From JAVBWO01 sp036677375 (lineage in GTDB: Bacteria > Bacillota > Dehalobacteriia > UBA4068 > UBA4997): a DNA stretch of 48,540 nucleotides. The notes under the pieces are model-generated. The model did no database searches and was not told where the DNA came from. It worked only from the letters and a program-made list of their open reading frames with translations. The stretch's first letter is position 1; the number at the start of each line of letters is the position of its first letter. Of this stretch, positions 42,710 through 48,540 are shown piece after piece. The position numbers and the translations under genes were made by a program. Where the stretch lies: contig JAVBWO010000015.1 in NCBI GenBank assembly GCA_036677375.1, forward strand, positions 1 to 48,540, in the 5' to 3' direction.

Positions 42710-44563
42710 TTGCCTATCCAGTCTATCGCCGATTTAAATCAATATAAAGAGCAATACGCGGCCCAAACACCTCAAAAGCAATATACTGTCTTGGTAGGTC
42801 TTGCCACCTGCGGCATCGCCTCGGGCGCTAAGGATACTTTCAACGCTTTTGATGAAAGCATCAAGCTCCTGAAATTACAAAAGAAAGTCGACCTCAAAAG
42901 AACCGGCTGTATCGGTCTCTGCTATGCGGAGCCTACCGTCGAGATCATCGACCAGGCAGGCAACCACACCATTTATGAGGAAGTCACGGTAAACCGCGCC
43001 AAAGAGATTGCCGAAAAACACTTGAAGGGCGGCCATATCATTGACGAATTTGTGGTCGCTCCCGACATGCAGCGTATCTCCTTACATGAGGACATACCCC
43101 TTACCGCCAAGCAGATCCGTATCGCCCTTAGAAACTGCGGTCTGATCGATCCGGAAAATATCAATGACTACATTGCAAGAGACGGTTATGCCGCTTTGGC
43201 AAAATGTCTCTTTACCATGCAGCCCGCCGACGTCATTCAAAGCGTCAAAACCTCCGGCCTGCGCGGCCGCGGGGGTGGTGGCTTCCCCACCGGCGTCAAG
43301 TGGGAATTTGTCGCCAAAGAAAAGGGACCTGTCAAACATATCATTTGCAATGCCGATGAGGGTGACCCCGGCGCTTTCATGGACCGCAGCATCTTGGAGG
43401 GCGACCCCCACTCAGTCTTGGAAGCCATGGCCATCGCGGGCTATGCTACCGGCGCCAATCACGGTTATATTTATATCCGGGCGGAATATCCCCTGGCGGT
43501 GACCCGTCTGAATATTGCCATTGCCCAAGCCACTGAATTGGGTTTGTTTGGCGATCATATCATGGGCACGGATTTCAGCTTCAGCATCAGCATCAAGCTG
43601 GGCGCCGGCGCTTTTGTTTGCGGTGAGGAAATGGCACTGATCCACTCTATTGAAGGCAACCGCGGCGAGCCTTCCATCAAACCGCCTTTCCCTGCGCAAA
43701 AAGGCCTTTTTGGTGAGCCTACCTGTGTCAATAACGTGGAGACCTTCGCCAATGTCTGCGCCATCATCATGAAAGGCGCCGACTGGTTTGCGCAGATCGG
43801 CACTGCCAAAAGCCACGGCACCAAGGTTTTCGCTCTGGCCGGTAAAATCAATAAAGTTGGTCTTATCGAAGTCCCCATGGGCATTACTTTAAAGGATGTC
43901 ATCTACGAGATCGGCGGTGGCATCAAGAACGGCAAACGCTTCAAGGCCATCCAGACCGGGGGGCCTTCCGGCGGCGTCGTTCCTTATACTATGATGGATA
44001 TCGAGATCGATTATGACAGCCTGACCGCCATTGGCTCCATGATGGGCTCCGGTGGTATGATCGTCATGGATGAGGACAACTGCATGGTCAATATCGCTAA
44101 ATTCTATCTGGAATTTACCGTGGATGAATCCTGCGGACGCTGTACACCTTGCCGCATCGGCAACAAACGCCTTTATGAAATCCTAGAAAAAGTCACCAAA
44201 GGAGAAGGCACTGAGGAAGATCTGCACCGCATGAAAGCCTTGGGGCAAGTCATCAAAGATGCTTCTCTCTGCGGCCTGGGCCAGACATCTCCCAATCCCG
44301 TTTTAAGCACCATGCACTTCTTCGAGGACGAATACATCGCCCATGTCAAGGATAAGACCTGTCCCGCTATGGTTTGCCGCGACTTGATCCGCTATTATAT
44401 TATGCCGGACAAATGTACTGGCTGTACTTTATGCGCTCATATTTGCCCCGCCGGATGTATCCAAGGCAACCGCAAAGAACCGCACACCATCCATCAGGAT
44501 AATTGTATTAAATGCGGCTCTTGCTTTGACCGTTGCCGTTTTGGTGCAATCATAAAAAAATAA
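42710..44563 (+). CDS. hydB: [FeFe]-hydrogenase subunit HydB (NuoF-like, NAD(P)/FMN)
   Basis: Binds FMN and NAD(P)(H) and exchanges electrons with HydA. 617 residues: N-terminal thioredoxin-like [2Fe-2S] domain (Cys34, Cys67, Cys71), NuoF core with the glycine-rich NADH/FMN loop (GLRGRGGGGFPTG, about 186-198), the [4Fe-4S] motif ESCGRCTPCRIG (about 481-492) and a C-terminal two-cluster ferredoxin domain (CTGCTLCAHICPAG and CIKCGSCFDRC). The start is TTG with AAAGGAGG upstream. The domain set is that of electron-bifurcating HydABC enzymes, but bifurcation cannot be proved from sequence. Confidence 0.95.
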   Translation: MPIQSIADLNQYKEQYAAQTPQKQYTVLVGLATCGIASGAKDTFNAFDESIKLLKLQKKVDLKRTGCIGLCYAEPTVEIIDQAGNHTIYEEVTVNRAKEIAEKHLKGGHIIDEFVVAPDMQRISLHEDIPLTAKQIRIALRNCGLIDPENINDYIARDGYAALAKCLFTMQPADVIQSVKTSGLRGRGGGGFPTGVKWEFVAKEKGPVKHIICNADEGDPGAFMDRSILEGDPHSVLEAMAIAGYATGANHGYIYIRAEYPLAVTRLNIAIAQATELGLFGDHIMGTDFSFSISIKLGAGAFVCGEEMALIHSIEGNRGEPSIKPPFPAQKGLFGEPTCVNNVETFANVCAIIMKGADWFAQIGTAKSHGTKVFALAGKINKVGLIEVPMGITLKDVIYEIGGGIKNGKRFKAIQTGGPSGGVVPYTMMDIEIDYDSLTAIGSMMGSGGMIVMDEDNCMVNIAKFYLEFTVDESCGRCTPCRIGNKRLYEILEKVTKGEGTEEDLHRMKALGQVIKDASLCGLGQTSPNPVLSTMHFFEDEYIAHVKDKTCPAMVCRDLIRYYIMPDKCTGCTLCAHICPAGCIQGNRKEPHTIHQDNCIKCGSCFDRCRFGAIIKK

Positions 44564-44577
44564 AGGAGGCCGAGGCC

Positions 44578-46305
44578 ATGATTGACGTGACGATCAACAA
44601 TTTTACTGTTTCCGTACCCGAAGGCTCGACCATCCTGGATGCCGCCAATAAAGCCAATATCCATATTCCCACTCTTTGCCATCTGCACATCGACAATGCC
44701 GGATATGTAAACCAATGTGCATCCTGCCGTGTCTGCATGGTAGAGGTGGTAGGGCGCCGCAATTTAGCACCTGCCTGCTCCACACCGGTCAGCCAGGGCA
44801 TGGTCGTAAAAACAGCTACGCCCCGGGCCACTGCCGCCCGTAAAGTAGTGGTAGAGCTGCTTTTGTCCGACCATCCCACCGACTGCCTGCAATGCCCTAA
44901 AAACACCCGCTGCGAGCTGCAAAGCATTGCTGCCGAGCTGGGCATCCGGGAAGTGGAATACCAAGGCGAGAAGAAGAATCTGCCCATTGACCGATCCAGC
45001 CGTTCTTTCAGCCGCGACCCCAATAAATGCATCATGTGCCGCCGCTGCGAGACGATGTGCAATACCATTCAGACGGTAGGCATCTATTCCGCTATCAACC
45101 GTGGCTTCCATGCGGTGGTTAGTCCCGCTTTCGAGCGCTCCATGACAGAGACCCCCTGTACTTTCTGCGGGCAATGCGTTTCGGTCTGCCCCACCGCCGC
45201 CTTGACGGAAAACGACTGCAGCCGCCGGGTGCTGGAAGCCTTGAACGATCCCGACAAATATGTCATCGTGCAGACCGCTCCCGCCATCCGGGTCGCTTTG
45301 GGTGAAGAATTTGATCTGCCGCCCGGCACCAAGGTGACGGGACGCATGGTCACCGCCCTGCGGCAAATGGGCTTCGATAAAGTGTACGACACCGATTTCG
45401 CGGCGGATTTGACCATCATGGAAGAAGCGCACGAACTAATTGACCGCATCCAAAACGGCGGCAGGCTGCCCATCCTCACCAGCTGCTGCCCCGCCTGGGT
45501 CAAATTTATCGAGCATTTCTTCCCGGATCTTTTGGACGTACCATCCTCCTGCAAATCGCCCCATGAGATGATGGGCGCTATTACCAAGACCTATATGGCA
45601 CAAAAATTAGGCATCGATCCTAAGAAGATCTTTATGGTCTCCATTATGCCTTGCCTGGCTAAAAAATATGAATCAGCGCGGCCCGAGCTTTTCAACGAAC
45701 AGTTGGCCAACGTAGATGCCGTATTATCCACCAGGGAATTGGCTCAGATGATCCGGGAAGCCGGCATCAACTTTGCCGATTTGCATAAAGAAGAATTCGA
45801 TCAACCCCTGGGCGAATCCACCGGGGCGGCGGTCATCTTCGGCACCACCGGCGGCGTGATCGAAGCCGCCGTCCGTACCGCTTACGAATGGATCACTAAA
45901 AAACCTCTGGAAGAAATCGATTTCCATCAGCTGCGCGGTCTGTCCGGCATCCGGGAAGCCACTGTCAGGATCGGCGATATGGATCTTAAGATCGGCATCG
46001 CCAATGGTTTAGGCAATGCCAGGAAGCTTCTGGAAAAGATCAGAAGCGGCGAGGTGCAATACCACGCCATCGAGATCATGGCTTGTCCCGGCGGCTGCAT
46101 CAACGGCGGCGGTCAGCCCTACCACAACCATGACTGGAGCGTAGTGGAACAACGGGCACGGGCTATCTATAAAGAAGATATCAAGATGCCTTTACGGAAA
46201 TCCCACGAAAATCCCGCTATCGTCAAGTTGTATAACGAATTCTTGGGCGAACCGGGCAGCAAAAAAGCGCACGAACTTCTGCATACCCACTATACCGCCA
46301 GATAA
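44578..46305 (+). CDS. hydA: [FeFe]-hydrogenase catalytic subunit HydA
   Basis: Catalyses 2H+ + 2e- <-> H2 at the H-cluster. From the ATG at 44578 (AAAGGAGG upstream) it has 575 residues. N-terminal [2Fe-2S] (Cys34, 47, 50, 67), His-Cys [4Fe-4S] (His99, Cys103, 106, 112), and two [4Fe-4S] (Cys151/154/157/161 and 194/197/200/204). The H-cluster motifs are L1 TSCCPAWVKF (301-310), L2 MPCLAKKYE (357-365) and L3 MACPGGCINGGGQ (501-513). A small-subunit-like tail follows (551-575). All catalytic cysteines are present. Its maturases HydEFG are not in the window. Confidence 0.97.
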   Translation: MIDVTINNFTVSVPEGSTILDAANKANIHIPTLCHLHIDNAGYVNQCASCRVCMVEVVGRRNLAPACSTPVSQGMVVKTATPRATAARKVVVELLLSDHPTDCLQCPKNTRCELQSIAAELGIREVEYQGEKKNLPIDRSSRSFSRDPNKCIMCRRCETMCNTIQTVGIYSAINRGFHAVVSPAFERSMTETPCTFCGQCVSVCPTAALTENDCSRRVLEALNDPDKYVIVQTAPAIRVALGEEFDLPPGTKVTGRMVTALRQMGFDKVYDTDFAADLTIMEEAHELIDRIQNGGRLPILTSCCPAWVKFIEHFFPDLLDVPSSCKSPHEMMGAITKTYMAQKLGIDPKKIFMVSIMPCLAKKYESARPELFNEQLANVDAVLSTRELAQMIREAGINFADLHKEEFDQPLGESTGAAVIFGTTGGVIEAAVRTAYEWITKKPLEEIDFHQLRGLSGIREATVRIGDMDLKIGIANGLGNARKLLEKIRSGEVQYHAIEIMACPGGCINGGGQPYHNHDWSVVEQRARAIYKEDIKMPLRKSHENPAIVKLYNEFLGEPGSKKAHELLHTHYTAR

Positions 46306-46383
46306 CCGTCTAAACGGATGTAAAAAACATTTTTAAAATCGCCAATCAGATAATCAACCGAACAAAAGAATGAAACATATCAG

Positions 46384-46423
46384 AAAGGACTGGTTTGCCG
46401 GATCCCGCAAACCAGTCCTTTTT
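46384..46423 (+). terminator. Intrinsic terminator of hydCBA
   Basis: AAAGGACTGGTTTGC pairs with GCAAACCAGTCCTTT, with an 8-base loop and T5. Confidence 0.9.
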
Positions 46424-46606
46424 ATGTCCGCCCTCACCACTTGACAGCATTCCCGCAAGCTTCATCCATTCGGTAAAAACCTTTCCATGCAACCTTGCCG
46501 ATGATCTTCCGCCGTTAAGAATATTTCAACCAGATTGCCACAGCGCATTCACTTCAGTACAAACCGCTTTTTGCTTCATGACACAGAATAATACAGTAAT
46601 AATACA

Positions 46607-46635
46607 TTGTATTTATGTATGAAATAGAATAAAAT
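46607..46635 (+). promoter_or_regulatory. Promoter of the pilin-like gene
   Basis: TTGTAT and TAAAAT with 17-base spacing, in very AT-rich DNA where chance matches are common. Confidence 0.45.
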
Positions 46636-46756
46636 AAATATATATTAAAATTATGTTAAAATATGGAAGATCGGCAACATGGCGACACGCATCATGTATC
46701 GCTTCAGTCCGTATCAATCCGGAATGTAAAAATAAAAAGGAGCAAACAAGTATCGT

Positions 46757-47656
46757 ATGCAAAAGCAAATACCCGCAACCAACTTAAAAAGCAGGGGCCG
46801 GGCCGGATTTACTCTGACCGAAATGATTGTTGTTATCGGCATCATCGGCATCCTTGCAGCTATTTTGATTCCCAATGTTTTGGCCGCCGTCAGCCGGGCC
46901 CAAAAAGCGGTAGACGCCAAAAATCTGCAAACCTTGAACCAAGCAACCGCTTTTTATGCGACAGCCCAGGAAAAAAAGCTCACCGAGGTCTTCGCGGAAA
47001 TTCCCTCCGATACCGACAAAATGAACCTCTTATTAACCGCAAAATACATAACCGCCATTCCAACGCCCCGGCAAAATAATACCGCTTTTGTTTTTGAACA
47101 GGGAACGGGACAATGGGTTTTTTCCGGTAATGTGATATATCAAAGCGATTTTGCCACCATGGATAAGATCAGCGTGCTGATGGGCACTTGGGCCAGCACA
47201 GACGGGGAACTGACCACCACCCAAAACGGTGAAAGCAAGGCGCTTCTTACCGGCAGTAAATCGGAGAATTATACCATAAAGGTCAATGCCACCTATTTGT
47301 CCGGATCGGCAACCCAATCCGGTTACGGTATCTATTACAGAGCCACCGACAGCGCCCAGATCTCCGGCTATTGTTTCCAGTTTGACCCGGGAGCCGGCAA
47401 TCGGTTTACGGTGCGCAAGGTTAACAATGGATCGGAAGCAAATGCTTTTCAGTCGGTGGCCATGGCAGCGGATTTTAACATGAAGGCTGATCACGATATT
47501 GAGATTACAGTAAAAGGAACCGCACATACAGTTAAAGTGGATGGCAATACGATCATGGCCTTTACTGACAGCACCTTTCAAGAAGGCTATGTCGGCCTCA
47601 GGACCTGGAACAATTCCAAAGTGGAATTCAACAGCGCCACTGTTACTAAAAAATAG
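46757..47656 (+). CDS. Type IV pilin-like protein with C-terminal LamG/DUF1080-like domain
   Basis: 299 residues. The N-terminus is a class III prepilin signal: basic leader, then GFTLTEMIVVIGIIGILAAIL with cleavage expected after Gly17 and the conserved Glu at +5 (Glu22). It continues into a pilin helix to about residue 70. The C-terminal part (about 135-299) is beta-rich and contains YTIKVNATYLSG, SGYCFQFDPGAGNRFTVRK, DIEITVKGTAHTVKVDGN and YVGLRTWNNSKVEFNSATV, like the concanavalin-type jelly roll of 3-keto-disaccharide hydrolase (DUF1080)/LamG proteins that bind sugars. No other pilus genes are in the window. AAGGAG precedes the ATG at long spacing. A glycan-binding minor pilin or pseudopilin is a reasonable guess. 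Confidence 0.8.
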   Translation: MQKQIPATNLKSRGRAGFTLTEMIVVIGIIGILAAILIPNVLAAVSRAQKAVDAKNLQTLNQATAFYATAQEKKLTEVFAEIPSDTDKMNLLLTAKYITAIPTPRQNNTAFVFEQGTGQWVFSGNVIYQSDFATMDKISVLMGTWASTDGELTTTQNGESKALLTGSKSENYTIKVNATYLSGSATQSGYGIYYRATDSAQISGYCFQFDPGAGNRFTVRKVNNGSEANAFQSVAMAADFNMKADHDIEITVKGTAHTVKVDGNTIMAFTDSTFQEGYVGLRTWNNSKVEFNSATVTKK

Positions 47657-47711
47657 TACTGCTATCAAAAATAATCCGACTTACCCATTGCCTAATTTCC
47701 TTATTTTTCCG

Positions 47712-47740
47712 TTGCCTCTCCGGTCATATCACTATAAAAT
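47712..47740 (+). promoter_or_regulatory. Promoter of the GNAT gene
   Basis: TTGCCT-17-TAAAAT, ending 42 bases before the ATG. Confidence 0.5.
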
Positions 47741-47782
47741 AAAAGTGTTTGCGATTCTTGTTTTCATAAAGGGGGTCATCTT

Positions 47783-48217
47783 ATGGAATATACTTTCATG
47801 AAAGATCTGCCTACCGCCCAAGAAGTCCTGGAACTGAAAGAAGAAGCCGGCTGGATTCTTACCGATCCGGCTTGTACCCAAGCCGGTCTGGACAACTCCC
47901 TCTTCGGCGTCAGCATCCGCTTAGACGGACGGGACGGAAAGGTGGTGGGCATGGCGCGGGTGGTGGGAGACGGGCACACCGTTTTTTATATCCAGGATGT
48001 CATCGTGCGCCCTCCTTACCAACGGCAAGGGCTGGCTACGCAAATGCTCAAAGCCATTATGGAATATCTGGAGACTACAGCCTGTCCCGGAGCCATTGTG
48101 GGGTTGATGTCAGCTCCCGGCAAAGAGCCTCTGTACGAGAGGTTCGGTTTCTGGACCCGGCCGGTGGGCCACCACGGCCACGGCATGATGCAGTATTGGA
48201 AATTGGATTATAAATAA
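47783..48217 (+). CDS. GNAT-family N-acetyltransferase
   Basis: 144 residues. The acetyl-CoA-binding motif lies at about 74-92 (IQDVIVRPPYQRQGLATQML, with QRQGLA as the pyrophosphate loop), followed by the YERFGFW segment (about 118-124) typical of the family. The acceptor is unknown. GGGGGT-type ribosome binding site; single gene. Confidence 0.9.
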   Translation: MEYTFMKDLPTAQEVLELKEEAGWILTDPACTQAGLDNSLFGVSIRLDGRDGKVVGMARVVGDGHTVFYIQDVIVRPPYQRQGLATQMLKAIMEYLETTACPGAIVGLMSAPGKEPLYERFGFWTRPVGHHGHGMMQYWKLDYK

Positions 48218-48540
48218 TTTTATCTTAGCCGCTCCCGCCCCTACAGCAAGTTACGCCCATTTTCCCGCTTTTGCTCATAGGGGGTCAGGCTTAAGCAATG
48301 GCCTAATTCTTTAGCCACTTACCGCTTTTTAACAGCATCGGGGTTACATCTTTGTGCTTTCACCTCGGTTCACGGCTGCAATCTCCACAAGCCGCAACCC
48401 ATATGAAACTTAATCTAAGACAAGCACACCGCAAAAAGGACGCCACATCGAAAATGTGGCGTCCTTTTAAAGTCTTTTTATATCGGGAGCGGAACTGCGG
48501 ACTGCACAAAAACGCTCCCGCTTATAGTTTGTCAACTTGA
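48218..48540. other. 323-bp right end with a terminator
   Basis: No supported gene. The only longer frame (62 codons from 48352) reads through the terminator hairpin and is rejected. Confidence 0.6.
48434..48468 (+). terminator. Bidirectional intrinsic terminator
   Basis: AAAAGGACGCCACAT pairs with ATGTGGCGTCCTTTT with a 5-base loop. It can serve the GNAT gene and a gene arriving from the right. Confidence 0.85.

Larger units (their letters stand above)
46306..46756. other. 451-bp gap: terminator and pilin promoter
   Basis: It contains the hydCBA terminator (46384-46423), the promoter TTGTAT-17-TAAAAT at 46607-46635 and AT-rich DNA. No gene. Confidence 0.65.

Noticed and set aside
48352..48540. 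62-codon frame at the right end
   Set aside because: It reads through a clear terminator hairpin and has no start signals.

Overview
The window comes from a strictly anaerobic, low-to-mid GC Bacillota. A Negativicutes-like or related clostridial host fits best. The evidence is a biotin-dependent Na+-pumping decarboxylase cluster (mmdA-mmdD-mmdC-mmdB), a trimeric bifurcating-type [FeFe]-hydrogenase (hydCBA), a K+-dependent membrane pyrophosphatase, a PPi-type phosphofructokinase, TrkAH and a DnaD/DnaC-type helicase-loader pair. No 16S or other decisive phylogenetic marker is present, so the placement is an inference.

Layout. 0.2-4.3 kb (minus strand) holds the methylmalonyl-CoA (or related acyl-CoA) decarboxylase. 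Its beta subunit is separated from the other genes by a 570-bp cluster of GTTCGCGCA-type repeats. A tRNA-Arg(CCG) at 4.6 kb marks the start of an accessory region. 4.8-12.3 kb looks like a decayed mobile segment bounded by degenerate direct repeats. It carries an ECF sigma/anti-sigma pair, an intact large serine recombinase, a second recombinase that has lost its catalytic N-terminus, and, head-to-head with it, an ABC/SMC-like ATPase that has lost its Walker A part. After a cupin gene (12.9-13.35 kb) comes a plus-strand [NiFe]-hydrogenase operon (13.5-22.1 kb): a cytochrome-b5-like protein, small and large hydrogenase subunits, maturation protease, a short HypA-like protein, hypF, hypC, hypD, hypE and two small membrane proteins. 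Both structural subunits are broken (an internal out-of-frame deletion in the small subunit; a frameshift plus an amber codon in the large one), while every accessory gene is open. A 6-TM protein closes this part.

23.5-28.2 kb holds a LytTR regulator with a LiaF-like membrane protein, a pentapeptide-repeat protein with a Cys-rich head, a glycosyltransferase-like protein and a small unknown protein. 28.5-30.6 kb is hppA. 31.6-37.8 kb is a minus-strand run: trkA, trkH, dnaD-like, dnaC-like, a HAD phosphatase and a nitrilase/omega-amidase. Then come a class I aminotransferase, tRNA-Pro and tRNA-Gln, a second GTTCGCGC repeat patch, a cyclophilin and PPi-phosphofructokinase. Finally, on the plus strand, come hydCBA, a pilin-like protein with a concanavalin-like C-terminal domain and a GNAT acetyltransferase.

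Together the core genes describe a fermentative energy economy: Na+ export driven by decarboxylation, PPi recycling through a membrane PPase and a PPi-linked glycolytic kinase, and redox disposal through the NAD/ferredoxin [FeFe]-hydrogenase. The accessory [NiFe] module seems to be a recently inactivated, cytoplasm-facing H2 enzyme with unusual features: no HypB in the cluster, a HypA-like protein without zinc finger, a heme-binding cytochrome-b5-like partner, and a replaced proximal-cluster cysteine in the small subunit.
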